The notes: a model not told the origin generated them from the sequence alone. DNA of 64,000 nucleotides from Nageia nagi (GCA_050084985.1 JBITNC010000001.1:177754001-177818000); one strand, 5' to 3'. Counted from the stretch's first letter, positions 11,623 through 23,767 are shown. Program-made: numbers and translations.

Positions 11623-11686
11623 CTTCTTACCAAGTCTGCTCTTACCACTCCATTGGAGGTCAAAGAGATATGTGACTAGTAAGAAG
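11623..11686 (+). other. Leader hairpin I-c
   Basis: CTTCTTAC (11623-11630) pairs with GTAAGAAG (11679-11686), AGTC with GACT, CTCTT (11639-11643) with AAGAG (11663-11667), and CTCC with GGAG. Compared with I-a, one C-G pair became T-A in the outer stem and one in the inner stem, both sides changing together. Confidence 0.75.
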
Positions 11687-12390
11687 AGGAAATTTATCAC
11701 ACATAATACTTCCACAGCTAGAAGGGGTTAATGAACATCATTAATAGGTTGGATAATGAATCACATTATAATTAAAAAGAACAACGGGATTTACTAAGGT
11801 CAACACTCATTAAAAATAAATTTTGATTGTATCACGTTAAAATAAGATAAGTAAATGGACATGAATGTTTGGGAGGGTAGTATGCATAAATGTATCTTAC
11901 TTATTTAAATGCATTTCATAAGGCCTTAAGAAATAATTGAACATTAACGAGTTGGATGTCACTACCAACCATTAATTCTTACTTCTTTGTAACCACCGAC
12001 ATAATGCACTTGAAACCATAGAGCCAGTTACACTTGGAAGTGATGACCAAGGTAACTTTCCTTTAGGTAGGAGTCAAAAAAGGAGACTCATCTAGAACCA
12101 AGCCAAAAGCCATAGAAACTTGCAAATATTAGAATTACCTAACCTACCTTGTTTAATACTTGACTAGTCAAAACAAACTAGGAAAATTAAAAAGATTAAA
12201 AATAAACAACCCATATCGTTCATTTACTTTAGACATTAAAAATATGCGAAAAAGTTAAAGAAGATAATCACATCGTTAAAAGTAAGTTTGCATATAGGAT
12301 GTTTGTGCATTAAATTATTTTCTCGAAAATATAATCTAAAAGATAAAAATAGTGTTTTTTGTTTACGATGTTTGTTTATGATATTTAAAA

Positions 12391-13845
12391 ATGGTTCAAA
12401 CTAGAAGTATGACCACTAAGAAAATGCGAGAACATCCATTTGAAATGCAAGAAATAGATTCAGACAACATGGATTTGATAGAATATTCGGTTAGGAGGCC
12501 ACCTCCTTTAGATGAATCAGATTCATGGATAGTTCGTTATGTAGGTAAAGATGGTGATTATGGTTATAATCAATCTAGATCACAAAGACAAATTATAGAT
12601 AATCCTATCGCAAGGAATAGAACACAAGTGTTAGATGAAGAATTGATTGAAATTCATCGTCGCCTAGCTAATCATAGGGGTATTCCTAAGACATCTTTTA
12701 GTTTATCAGGAGATGTAGAAAAAATAGACCAAAAGCTTGATAACCTAGAAATTAACGAGGCTAAATCTTGGGCCAGAACCATAGCGGTACCAGAGACTGA
12801 GCCATATAAGATTAAAAATGAAAGAATCAGTCGTCAAGTATCAGATGGTCGAAGAGTCAGTTCTTCAATTCAAAAGGAGGGATCTTCTTTTTCTTTTGAA
12901 TTAGGAAGAAAGGAAGCATTAATAAAACAAACAGAAAAATCTTATTCCACAAAAGAAGGATCAAATAGAAGGACATCTAAGTTTAAAATAGAAGAGATAC
13001 CTTCTTATGAAGAACTACAAAAATGACAATTATATAAAATAACAGCTAGTAAAAGATTCACGGAAGTATATGCTAAGAATATTAAAAGGGCTGCAGACAT
13101 GCAATATATCCTAGAGGAAGAAAAAAGAAAAGCCGATGAACTTATTAAATTGCAAGAACAAGAGGATAAATTAAAAGAAATGGAAGATAAATTTCTTAGA
13201 GATAAAAGAAAATTCATAGAACAAGAACAAGCAAAGAAAGAAAGAAACGAGTTCTTGGAACAAGAAAAGAAAAGACTTCATAAAGAGCACGAGATTCAAC
13301 TTCGTTTACAAGAATTACAACTTAAAGAATTAGAAAATGAAAAAGTAAAAAGGGAACAATATCTATGTATGGAGAAAGGAAAACAAAGACAATGGGATGA
13401 ATATCAAAAAATAAGGAATTTGAAATCAGAAACTCCTGAAGGAAGTCAAATACAAAGATATCGAGATCCTTGCTTAGATAAACAAGAAACACTAGATAGA
13501 GAGGCAGCCATTTTATTACAAAAGGAAATGGATAAGGAATTAGAACTTCAAAATTTATATGATAAACAAAAGCGAGATTCTATTAAAAGTTGGGTTGAAC
13601 AAACCCAAAATCAAACAAGACAACCTGATTATAAGGGAAAAGATCTACATGAAAAAGGGATATCCCAAAAACCTCCTAGAATCCCTATTCTACGACGACA
13701 TTCACCTCTTAAAATATTACCTCCACCACCATCAGAAATTCCTTCTGACTATGAGTCTTACATTTCAAGATCAATTTCGAAAAGGATCCAAATACTCGGA
13801 GATATCATAGGCACACTCAAGGTCATAGAACCGATAAAGAATTAG
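12391..13845 (+). pseudogene. Gypsy-B gag N-terminal extension (coiled coil), one internal stop
   Basis: One frame runs from ATG 12391 to 13845 with a single TGA at 13024-13026. The first 210 residues are polar and unlike any family I recognise. Residues after the stop form a very long charged coiled coil rich in E, K, Q and R (about 13100-13570), followed by a proline-rich segment (RIPILRRHSPLKILPPPP). In Ogre elements an extra ORF1 of unknown role precedes gag. Here the extension appears joined to gag, with only a frameshift near 13800 separating them. It may assist particle assembly or RNA binding. The start is chosen as the first ATG after the leader. Confidence 0.65.
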
Positions 13846-13853
13846 AAAACTTT

Positions 13854-15033
13854 ATGAAGGATTTTATAAATCAAGAAATGAATGTTCAAGGACTTCAAAA
13901 GTTAAATTACAAGAATATTTGCAATGAGCCTATTCATCCAAGTGTTCCAAAAAAGAAACTACCATATAGGTTTGAATTTCCTAAAATAGAGCCATTTAAA
14001 GGAAGAGAAGACCCCAAAGAACACTTGAGGAAATTTACATTTTCTAGTTATCAGATAGCCAATGATGATTCATTAATGTTACGTATATTTCCTATGACAC
14101 TCGCAAGCCAAGCTTTGGATTGGTATAACAATTTACCTATGCATAGTTTATATACGTTCGAACAATTGGCTAATCAATTTCTTGAACATTTTAGAATCAA
14201 TATTAAAGAAAAATCTTCAATTACAGATCTTACGAGATTGCAACAATTTCCTGATGAAACCATACAAGATTACATCTCAAGATGGCAGGCTATACTCACT
14301 AGTATGCCTTATACAATACCACAAGAAGAATTGGTTAAATTATTTAGCCAAAGTTGTTTAAGACCAATAGCTAGTGTTCTCTAAATTCAACAACATAAAA
14401 CTTTTGAAGAAGCTATTGCTCAGGCAGTAGTTTATAAAAAGAGTTAAAATTCAAGATGGAGAGCTAAAAATCAAGAAAAAAGAATATAAAAAAGGTAATC
14501 AAAATGAGAACATTAGTAAACAACCACAAAATAATCAAATAGCTACGACAGAAAATTATGGTCCTTCTTCAAAAATAGAAGAAAGTGCTGAACCTAAACC
14601 TAAAAGAAATTTTACTCCATTATCAGAGCCATTAGCTGAAATACTTAAAAAATTATGTGATAATGGTATGATTACATTACCTGATATAAGGCTTGAAAAT
14701 CCTAATGCTAAAGAAATTAAATGGTATAAGGAGAATGAATTTTGTGCTTATCATAGACAAAAGGGACATAATACAAATAAATGTTGCACTTTACAGCATA
14801 AGATTCAAGACTTGATAGATAGTCGAAAGATAGATGCGGATAATTCTGTTGTGCCTTCAAATCAAAATTTAGGGATATATCAAAACCCCTTACCTTCACA
14901 TCAGGCTAATAATGTGGCAACTATCCCAAATCAACTGAATTATGCATGGGATAATAAGGATATACCATTTATAGGAACTATAGATGATTCAATACATATG
15001 ATTGGTATAGCCACAAGAGCACAACAATATTAG
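13854..15033 (+). pseudogene. Gypsy-B gag capsid and CHHC knuckle region
   Basis: Residues PFKGREDPKEHLRKF, LASQALDWYNNLP and ITDLTRLQQFPDETIQDYI are the typical Ty3/gypsy gag (Retrotrans_gag) pattern. The protein forms the virus-like particle shell. After the TAA at about 14384 the reading shifts frame near 14440 and continues to a zinc-knuckle-like motif, CAYHRQKGHNTNKC (C-x2-H-x4-H-x4-C), at about 14740. The frame closes at 15033. The stop and the frameshift make it non-functional as it stands. Confidence 0.82.
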
Positions 15034-15153
15034 AATAAATAGGATAATCCTTAGAAAAATCAATTGATATCAAACCCAATTAATATACAACCTATACCTC
15101 CTCCATAGCAACCTAAAGTTTCGATAAAAGGTGTTCTTCAATGATAGTTAAAA

Positions 15154-16299
15154 ATGTCTCCAGTAAAGATGACCTTATTTGAATTATTACAACAGTCTGA
15201 GAGTTATAGGGAAGCTATGAATCAAATTCTACAAGAAATTCAAGTGGATATTAGTAACCCCAATAACTTCATTTCAATAGTTGAAAATTTAAGAATATCT
15301 CAACAACCTATTATCACCTTCTACGAACAAGAAAAATTAAATAACGATGGACCAAGCGGACTTGATCCACCCTTACATATAATTGGTAAGGTAGATGGAA
15401 AATTATTTAAAAGAATTTTAATAGATAAGGGTTTAGCCATAAATATAATTTCAGATGCTGCATATAAAAAGCTAAATTTACCATAATCAATTATCTTAGC
15501 TCCTTCTTTGCAAATTAGAGCTTTTAATGATGCAGTGTGTTCAACCTTGGGATCGATAGTGCTGCCAATTACAGTAGATGCTAAAACTGTCCAAACTTTT
15601 TTACATATAATTGAAGGAAATATTATACAATATAATGTTCTTTTAGGATGTCCATGGATTAGAGAAATGCAATGTGTTCCATCAACTTATCATGGATGTT
15701 TAAAGTACATCTACAAGGATAAAGTTCATTGTGTGTTTAAAGACCCAGATCCTTATTCACATTGTAATTTAATTTTTGATACAAATGAAGTGACATTACC
15801 ATCTCCTAATATATCAACTATCTTAATGAAAAAAAATGTGAATCAATCTGAAGTCATAAAAATAAAAAATGATATAGTTATACAAGATAAAGATACTTGG
15901 GAAAAAGTTGCTAAAACTTTAGATGAAAAGCATGGAGCGTCTTCATCAAAACAAGTAAATACTACATATAATAATGACTCATCTGATGTATATCTAGTAA
16001 AGATTAAATTAATGGATTTAGGGATGGAAGAATATGACATAGATGATGTGGTATTTAGTATACCTTCATCACAAGAAATGAGAAGATTATCTGAATCACC
16101 TAGTGTGATTGCACAAATAGTGCCTTTAGGAGAAGTACCTAATCAGACAATGTTCATCTATGTGGGAATAGTAGATCCTATATCAACAATATCCAATCAA
16201 ATATATGAAGGATATTTCAATAATGATATGAAATATTTATCGTCATGTTCAAGAACATTTGTCTTAAACTATTTTAACAAATGTAATTGGCAAGGATGA
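15154..16299 (+). pseudogene. Gypsy-B aspartic protease region
   Basis: A single frame with one TAA at 15484 contains the protease-like segment ILIDKGLAINIIS at about 15415, followed after the stop by NVLLGCPWIREM, the C-terminal hallmark of retropepsin-like domains in this clade. The active-site triad reads D-K-G where D-S-G or D-T-G is usual, so activity is doubtful. The remainder (about 15750-16299) is a variable linker. The domain would process the Gag-Pol polyprotein. Confidence 0.75.
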
Positions 16300-16990
16300 G
16301 GATTGGGTAGATATGAACAAGGTCCCCGAGAAATAATTGAATTACAATATCAAGATCCCACTAATAAAAGTGGATTAGGTTATAAGAATGGATATAAAAA
16401 TCTTGATAAATTAGGAAATTTAGAAGAAGAAAATTTGGATTATAACGAAGAAATCTTAGAGAAAAAATCCATAATATAAGAAGTTGTTGATATAAGTGAA
16501 GGACAATTAAGTGAAATGGATGTCTTAGAAGGTGTCAAAAGGCTCTTTATTAATAATATTGAGCCACTCCAGAGTCATTTGGGTTTACCAAGACATATAC
16601 AAGAAAAAATAAATAAAAATGTCATATCATCAATCATTTCATATGCATATATACCATCAGTAAATATGGTTACAATAAAAGAAAATGATATTGAAGATCA
16701 AAATAATGAATGAATAGATGAAGTTAACGAAAATCAAAATTTAATCAAAATAATAGCCAATACTTCTACAGATGAAATGATTGCTGATTTCTCTCTTATA
16801 TCATCTAATCCTTCGGTACATGAATTCAAAAATGTAGATCACATACTTGGTTCCTATGAAAGTCAAGTATGCACGAATAAACAAACTCAAGAATATGATG
16901 AAGAATATAGTATTAATGACAATGGCTGAATACCAGTACCAAATCAATTAGAATAAGGGTCGCATATGCTTATAGGTTTTAGAAATAAAT
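16270..16990 (+). pseudogene. Gypsy-B PR-RT linker with G-patch-like motif
   Basis: In the protease frame, directly after a TGA at about 16297, the sequence reads GLGRYEQGPREI and, 16 residues on, SGLGYKNG. Glycine spacing of this kind resembles the G-patch seen between PR and RT in Tat/Ogre elements; such motifs bind RNA or activate helicases. The rest (about 16500-16990) is an acidic linker with stops. No domain is recognised in it. Confidence 0.5.
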
Positions 16991-17870
16991 ATTAGTAATG
17001 ATCCTCAAAATCCTAAAATTATTCAATTAGGAGAAAACCTCACTGAAAATGAACAAGAAAAAATTATAACCTTATTAAAAGAACGAGAAAAGGTATTTGC
17101 ATGGTCATATGCAGATATGCCTGGGATAGATTCTAAATTAGTAGTACATAATTTAGCATTAAAGCCTAATGCTAAACCTGTTAAACAAAAATTGCGTAAG
17201 ATGCATCCTACTATAGCATTAATGGTAAAAGAAGAACTCCAAAAATTATTAGAAGCCAAATTTATACAACCTATAGATTATTCAGATTGGATATCTAATA
17301 TGGTACCTGTGAAAAAACCAAGTGGAAAAATAAGAATATGCATAGATTTTTGTGATCTTAACAAAGCTTGTCCTAAAGATGATTTTCCACTACCTAGCAT
17401 CGATAATCTGGTAGATTCAACAGCCGGACATGATATGTTATCATTGATGGACAGGTTTTCTGGTTATAATCAAATAAAAATAGCTACTGAAGATCAACAT
17501 AAAATGGCTTTTATAACTCTTTGGGGTACCTTTTGTTATAAAGTTATGTCTTTTGGATTGAAAAACACCAAGGTAACTTATCAAAGAGCTATGACTTATA
17601 TATTCCATGACTATATGCATGACATAGTAGAAGATTATGTCGATGATTTGTTGTTAGATCTAAATATCGAGTAGATCATGGAAAAGATCTAATTAAAGTC
17701 TTAGATAGATTATTAGAACATAAAGTAAGGTTAAACCCAAAAAAATGTGTTTTTGGTGTAACTTTAGGAAAATTATTAGGATTTATTGTGTCTCAACGAG
17801 GAATTGAAATAGATCCTAGTAAAGTGAAGGCAGTAGTAAATATGCCACCTCTTGCAAATCTAAAATAATT
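16990..17870 (+). pseudogene. Gypsy-B reverse transcriptase
   Basis: RT motifs appear in order: GKIRICIDFCDLNKACPKD, MDRFSGYNQI, MAFITLWGTFCYKVMSFGLKN and the catalytic box DYVDD at 17636-17647. The approach region (KVFAWSYADMPGID) precedes them. After YVDD a one-base frameshift moves the frame, and KVRLNPKKCVFGV then GKLLGFIVSQRGIEIDP follow in the new frame up to about 17860. The catalytic aspartates are intact. The frameshift and the stops near 17866-17875 inactivate this copy. Confidence 0.9.
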
Positions 17871-17879
17871 ATAGAGTTT

Positions 17880-18500
17880 ACAAGGTAAGTTACAAGCTAT
17901 TAGAAGGTTTATAGCTCAACTTTTTGATAAATGTAAACCATTTACAAAATTATTAAAAAAGGGGATAGAATATCATTGGGGCAAAGAGCAACAAGATGCA
18001 TTCGATGAAATTAAAAAATATTTATTATCTCCTCCTGTCTTAAGTCCACCAAGAAAAGATGTACCCTTTTTGTTATATATTTTAGCTATTGAAACTGCCT
18101 TAAGGATAATGCTTGCTCAAAAGAATGAACACAATAAAGAGCAAGCTATATATTGTTTGAGTAAAACCCTAGTGAGCTACGAGATTAAGTATATATATTT
18201 GGAAAAATTATGCCTTGCTATCATTTTTTGCTACTAAAAAACTTCGAGATTATATGCTTAATCATACAACATATGTCATTTCTAAAGTAGATCCATTGAA
18301 ATATATGATGAATAAAACTTATCAAAATTCAAGAACTATAAAGTGGATAATGCACTTAACTAAATTTGATTTACATTTTATTGGACAAAAGTCAATAAAA
18401 GGACAAGTAATTACTGATTATCTCGCTGAGGCCCCATTGCAAGATGATAAACCACTTATCATTGAATTACCCAATGATGGAGTGTTTCAATTAGATGAAA
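17880..18500 (+). pseudogene. Gypsy-B original RNase H domain, degenerate
   Basis: After RT the sequence shows FDEIKKYLLSPPVLSPP and FLLYILAIETALRIMLAQ, which aligns with the gypsy RNase H, but the first catalytic aspartate (normally in a T-D-A-S context) is missing. A one-base insertion in a T-run near 18227 shifts the frame; after it FATKKLRDYML and TKFDLHFIGQKSIKGQVITD complete the domain. In Tat elements this domain is thought to have become a structural tether after a second RNase H was gained. Confidence 0.78.
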
Positions 18501-18529
18501 TTGAAATACCTGTAGAACCTAAAAATGAT

Positions 18530-18960
18530 TGGGATATGACAATACACTTTGATGGTTCTCGATGTGAACAAGGTGGTGGAGCAGGTGTTGTATTCATAAC
18601 ACCGCAAGGTATCCCTATACCTTATGCATTTAAACTAAAATTTCCTTGTACTAATAATAATGTAGAGTATGAAGCTTTGATATTAGCATTAAAAATTGCT
18701 ATTAAATTAAAACTTAAAACAATAAAGCTTATTGGAGATTCTTTACTCATCATAAATCAAGTGAAAGGAATTTATCAATGTAAAGAGCCTTTACTTCAAA
18801 AGTATAAAGTGTTAGTTGAAGAATTATTAAAATCTTTTGATCGATTTATTATAGAAGCGGCACCAAGATCATCTAATAGATTTGTAGATGCTATGGCTTC
18901 TATTGGATCTCTTATCCCAGAGGATCCTAAACAATCTTCAATTCAAGTTGAGATAATTCA
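18530..18960 (+). pseudogene. Gypsy-B archaeal-type RNase H (aRNH)
   Basis: The catalytic residues of this RNase H are all visible: D in MTIHFDGSRCEQGGGAG, E in NNNVEYEALILAL, D in KLIGDSLLIINQVKG, and D in SNRFVDAMASIGS. It lies between the degenerate RNase H and integrase, the usual position in Tat and Ogre elements. It would remove the RNA strand during reverse transcription. This part of the frame (18215-19201) is open. Confidence 0.9.
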
Positions 18961-19019
18961 ATTATCTCAATCATCGTTACAACAGGAAGATGAAGAAAAA
19001 AATGTATTAAATATTGACA

Positions 19020-20296
19020 TAAATGATAAAGATAATTGGTATAAAGAATTGATAGATTTTTTAAAATTTGGAAATCTTCCTACAAAACTTAATAAATCAT
19101 CACGACGAGCTTTTAAAATTAAAGCAACTAAGTATTGTTTGTTAGGGGACATTTTACATCGACAAAATTTTAATGGTATTTTACTCAGATGTCTTGAATA
19201 GAATGATGTTAAAAAGGCTATATCTTCTGCCCATGATGGAACATGTGGAGGACATTTTAATGGTGTTGCAATTGTAAAATGATTAATACGAATGGGGTAT
19301 TACTGGACAACTATGGAAAAAGATTATTGTGAATATGTTAAAAAATGTTTTAAATGTCAACAATATGCTCATTTATTTTCACAACCATCTCAAGAACTAC
19401 ATCCTATACAATCACTTTGGCCATTCTCTAAATGGGCATTAGATTTAATAGGACAAATTACTCCTACATCTTTTGGTGGACATAAGTTCATAATCACAGC
19501 AACTGAATATTTTACTAAATGGGTAGAGGCTATTCCCATGACTTCCACTGTTGGCTCACGAATCGCGAATTTTACAGAAAATTATATTATATGTAGATTT
19601 GGTATACCCAATCAATTAATTATGGATAATGGAAAAAATTTTAAAAATAAGGATGTAAAACAAATATGTGATAAGTATAAGATTAAACAAAGTTTTTCCA
19701 CTCCTTATTATCCATAAGGCAATGGACAGGTAGAGGCTACTAATAAAACTATTCGAAACATCTTAGCAAAAATAGTAAATGATTCTCATAGAGATTGGCA
19801 TATTCAAATACTAAAAGCCTTATGGGCCTATCGTACCAGTGTATGCACTCCTATTGGGGCAACACCATTCTCTTTAGTGTATGGAACAGAAGCTATTCTA
19901 CCTATAGAACTTGAGATACCATCCCTTAGAGTAAATCTGAGTGAGCAAAATTCTGATGAAGAAATAAGATAGACTCGCTTAGATCAATTGTTACTTTTAG
20001 ATGAAAAATGTATTAATGCTTTAGAGCATATGCATGTTTATCAGAAAAGGATAAAATGAGCCTTCGATAAAAGGGCTCTAATTCGTGAATTCAAAATAGG
20101 TGATTTGGTTTTAAAAGAAAATCAACAAACTTCACGAATAGAACGATAGCTTAGAGATAAGTTTGCTTCGAATTGGTTAGGACCATATATCATTAAAAAA
20201 AAATTCGGTAGAGGAACTTATCATTTATCAGATTTAGAAGGAAATGAAGAACGTGAACCTATAAATATCATGCATCTTCGACCTTTCTATACATAA
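19020..20296 (+). pseudogene. Gypsy-B integrase
   Basis: The zinc-binding HHCC region reads from HDGTCGGHFNG to KKCFKCQQYA (about 19230-19365). The catalytic core shows D in FSKWALDLIGQI, D in QLIMDNGKNFKN, and E in GNGQVEATNKTI. The C-terminal part ends with KFASNWLGPYIIKKKFGRG and MHLRPFYT, typical of gypsy integrase without a chromodomain. TAG 19199, TGA near 19280, TAA near 19715 and several later stops break it. It ends at the TAA at 20294-20296, same frame. Confidence 0.88.
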
Positions 20297-20376
20297 AAAA
20301 ATGTGTACATTAGTTTTCTTTTATTTTTGTTTTATTGTTAAAATAATAAATAAATAAAAGCATTAATATTTGTCAA

Positions 20377-21620
20377 GTGTTAATGATTAAAATAGAAAAG
20401 ATGAATCTGGCAAGGGAATCTGCTGAAGGTAGCATAATGCCACCACAAGTACGATTTCCACCACTGAGATATCCAAGTGATTTCGTGTTAACATATTTAC
20501 GACATAGATTTGATCTTAATATTTTAAATTATTTACAATTGACTATTGATGAAAAATATAAAAGAACATTTCATATGTTTTGTGTTAGGAATAATGATTG
20601 GGGAGTCACTTTGTGTGGATACGAAGTAAGCATTATTTTAGATCCGCCAATCTATTTCACCCATATGGAAAGAATATCACAAAGAATAATGGCTTTCTGC
20701 TTACAATGGCCTTATGGAATACCAAAGATTGTCATAAATTGTCAATTAACTGAGTATTCACTCCTTTTAGCTAGGCTGAAATGCATTAAACAATTAATCA
20801 AAAGCCTAGAATGGATGGATGAAATTTTACATTATTTACCTCATAAAAGGGTGATTTATAATTTTTCAAATACTTTTGTGGCTTGTCCTCCTAGAACGTC
20901 ACAACAATATTATAGGCAAATTCACAGATGTTCTCGCATGCAAATGTGACACACAATTTGGGAATGAAAGTTAGAGAAAAGGCAAGCTTTGCGTATTGCT
21001 AAACTTAAAACGATAAGTCAAATAAAGGTTAGAAATGAGATCATCAAAAGACTGTTAAAAGAACGTAGAGTACGGAATAATGCAAGTTATCTTCTAGGGT
21101 TTGAAAATAGGTATGACAAAGATATCTTTATGAAAGTTATTCGTAATGCTCCTACTCCTTTGTACTCAAATATTTTTTCCATGCCTATAGAAATACAACA
21201 AAAATTGGCCTTGACATTCTATGATACACGCGAATCTTATGGTTGGGATGTCAAAATAAATGGGTATCAAGTTATCATTTGTATCAATGCCTTTGAGTTA
21301 TGGTGTTCTCCTAAATCAGAATATGATTTAATGATATATTTCTATCTTCTATGGCCTATAGAAAAGCCCAAAATAATGGTCGATTGTACTCACAACTAGA
21401 CTTTAAGATATCGAGAATGACTCATCTCAATCACACAAACCATGACATCCGAACACTTAGATTATTATGTTCCAAAAATTTATCATAATCAAGTAGTATT
21501 AGATTTTAGTTTTTTGTTTAGTTCAACACATTGTTCATTTAATCCTGATGCAGTTCAAACTCGATTTGAACGCGTCACGAATAGATTTTCTAGAAAAATC
21601 ATAAAATCCTAAAAAATAGA
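20377..21620 (+). pseudogene. Gypsy-B extra sense ORF with a duplicated domain
   Basis: One frame runs from 20377, 80 bases after the pol stop, to about 21610, with stops at 20947, shortly after (about 20965), and 21397. I recognise no family. Two segments are related: the first has WGVTLCGYEVSIIL then QWPYGIPKIVINC, the second WDVKINGYQVIICI then LWPIEKPKIMVDC, each in a module of about 75 residues with the same spacing. Between them is a basic stretch (KLKTISQIKVRNEIIKRLLK). No signal peptide or transmembrane segment is evident, so an envelope role is unlikely. Position between pol and the 3' LTR matches the extra ORFs reported for plant gypsy elements. Confidence 0.6.
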
Positions 21621-21715
21621 AAAATCATAAAATCCTAAAAAATAGAAAAATCATAAAATCCTAAAAAATAAAAAAATCATAAAATCCTAAAAATTTGAAA
21701 AATATAAAACACATA
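21591..21715 (+). repeat. 26-bp tandem repeat
   Basis: The unit tagaaaaatcataaaatcct plus six A's starts at 21591, 21617, 21643 and 21669, then decays. It lies directly after the extra ORF. Confidence 0.85.
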
Positions 21716-22125
21716 AAATTTATAAAATTAAAAAATATACCTAGATGGGAACATCTAGAGGTCACTTGGCAAATGGGTGCCCTGCCCTTGTATGATGTAA
21801 ATATATGTTGCATGTCATTGTAATAGTGATTATCCAGTAAATGTGTAATGTATGAAAAGGTTATCTTAGAATAATCTCCTTGTTATCACTACATTCACTT
21901 TATCCTTTCTTTCATAAAGAAATGACATACCCTAAATGATAGAAAAACATAAAATTTGTATGTTTGAAGAAAAATCAAAAACTCCAAACACTTAATACAT
22001 TAAGGAATTCTAAGAGAATTTGAATGAAATTATTTTAGAAACATTAAGAGTGAAAAATTACATATCTATCCTATTATTCGCTTCATCCCGAACCCAAGAA
22101 TCATTTGGCAAAAAAAAAAAATATG

Positions 22126-22129
<4 letters not shown>

Positions 22130-22166
<37 letters not shown>
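22130..22166. repeat. (AT)n microsatellite
   Basis: An uninterrupted run of AT dinucleotides inside the Gypsy-B 3' region. Confidence 0.95.
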
Positions 22167-22169
<3 letters not shown>

Positions 22170-22620
22170 TATTACATAATATCAATGATTCTTGGGTGAT
22201 TACAATATCCTCTACCGGGGCTATGGACACCTGACTGGCAGTAGAGCAAGGTTGTAGCGGGATCAAGGTGGTTAAGCAACTTTCTATGGACCTCTATACG
22301 TTCCATATGGATGGATTAGCTCATTAATGTTTCTGAGATAATTCCATGTCAAATGATCTAAGAAGGGAAATGAATGTCACTACACACATGAAGTTTTAGG
22401 TTTTTTATCAACATATAATAATATTGTTTGATATCATCTTAGGTTGTTAAATCTTGAAATAAAGAAAGATAAGGTAGATGTTATAATAACTTGGTTATTA
22501 ATTCAAAGGTCACTTAATCTTTTTGTTATAATGAATATCCTTCATATTATATAATTTGTTGGTGTTTAGGATTATTCGTTTCATTTTGTAAAACCCATTT
22601 TTTACTATTATACATCCTAT

Positions 22621-22985
22621 CTTTGAACATTATTAAAATTTGCTTTTCTTTGGGAAAGATAAGAATGATTAATTATTGTTCTCTTGACCAAGATAAAGTT
22701 AATGTTCATATACATTCCTAAAGTCACTATTGTTTCATGTTAAGCCATGCTTTAATATATACCTATTACCTTTGAACATTATTAAAATTTGCTTTTCTTT
22801 GGTAAGGATAAGAATGATTATTTATTGTTCTCCTAACCAAGATAAAGTTAATGTTCATCTGCATCCATACGTCATTAGTCTCTATTACCTTTGAATATTA
22901 TTAAAATTTGCTTTTCTTTGGAAAGGATAAGAATGATTAATTATTGTTCTCCTGACCAAGATAAAGTTAATGTTCATAACATCCA
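22621..22985 (+). repeat. Threefold repeat of about 100 bp
   Basis: The block begins ctttgaacattattaaaatt and ends near aagttaatgttcat. It occurs at 22621, 22770 and 22889 with variable spacers. Confidence 0.8.
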
Positions 22986-23767
22986 TAAAGAATTAGTTTA
23001 CCATGTCAAGTGGTTTATTATAAAAAATTGCCAAGTGTGGAAAATGATGCATCTAATTCTGCAAAAAATTAATAAAAATATGTCCTTAAATAATCTTAAA
23101 ATCTAGAAGATTTAATATTTGAAAATAATGATTCTTAATTAATTAAGTTAATATACATATTTTAGATATTTTAAATAATATCTAAAGTCAATATAAAAAT
23201 TTAAATTCATTTTTTAAATGATGTACTAAAAAGATTTATTAAGTTATCATTAGAAACTAGGATATTAATGATTAGTTATCTAATCTAAATCATGTTTGCA
23301 TACATCACACAAAACCATTGTCATCATTTATAAAATATGTTATTAATTATTAAATTAATTAATAGGTTAATTAGTCACAATTTATAATCAATCAATTATT
23401 TAAACAAATTATGTTATTTCATGTTATCAAGTATCCTCATATAGCTCACAATTATATCTATGCATCATACATTCTGAAAGTTACATCTATCATCAACATC
23501 TATTCATCATCAAGTAATTAAAAGATAATTATGTTTTCTACATAATATCACATCATACCTATTTTCATCATAAATCTATATATAAAATGTAAAACCATAC
23601 ACCAAGAATCATAGAAGCACTATAACATACCATCAGTCTATCTATCACACAATAAAAATAATCTAAACAGTACATCAAGAAAATATAACACCATAATCAT
23701 CATATCAACATGAGCCATAATACCAATAAATAAAAATACATCATATATATATCATCAAAATGGAATA

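Larger units (their letters stand above)
10604..12390 (+). other. Gypsy-B leader between primer site and gag
   Basis: This 1.8-kb region has no convincing coding sequence. The centre (11032-11686) holds five long hairpins of two sequence types, annotated separately. A GATCG palindrome pair lies at 10755-10805. From about 11700 to 12390 it is AT-rich with no recognisable feature. Confidence 0.7.
21716..23767. other. Gypsy-B 3' untranslated region
   Basis: No coding sequence is recognised. It holds an (AT)n tract at about 22130-22166, a GC-richer patch at about 22205-22330 of unknown nature, and three copies of a unit of about 100 bp (22621, 22770, 22889). The remainder is AT-rich. Confidence 0.6.

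Noticed and set aside
20377-21620. Envelope-like gene after Gypsy-B pol
   Set aside because: No signal peptide, no transmembrane anchor and no cleavage site were seen; the duplicated soluble-looking domain does not fit an envelope protein.
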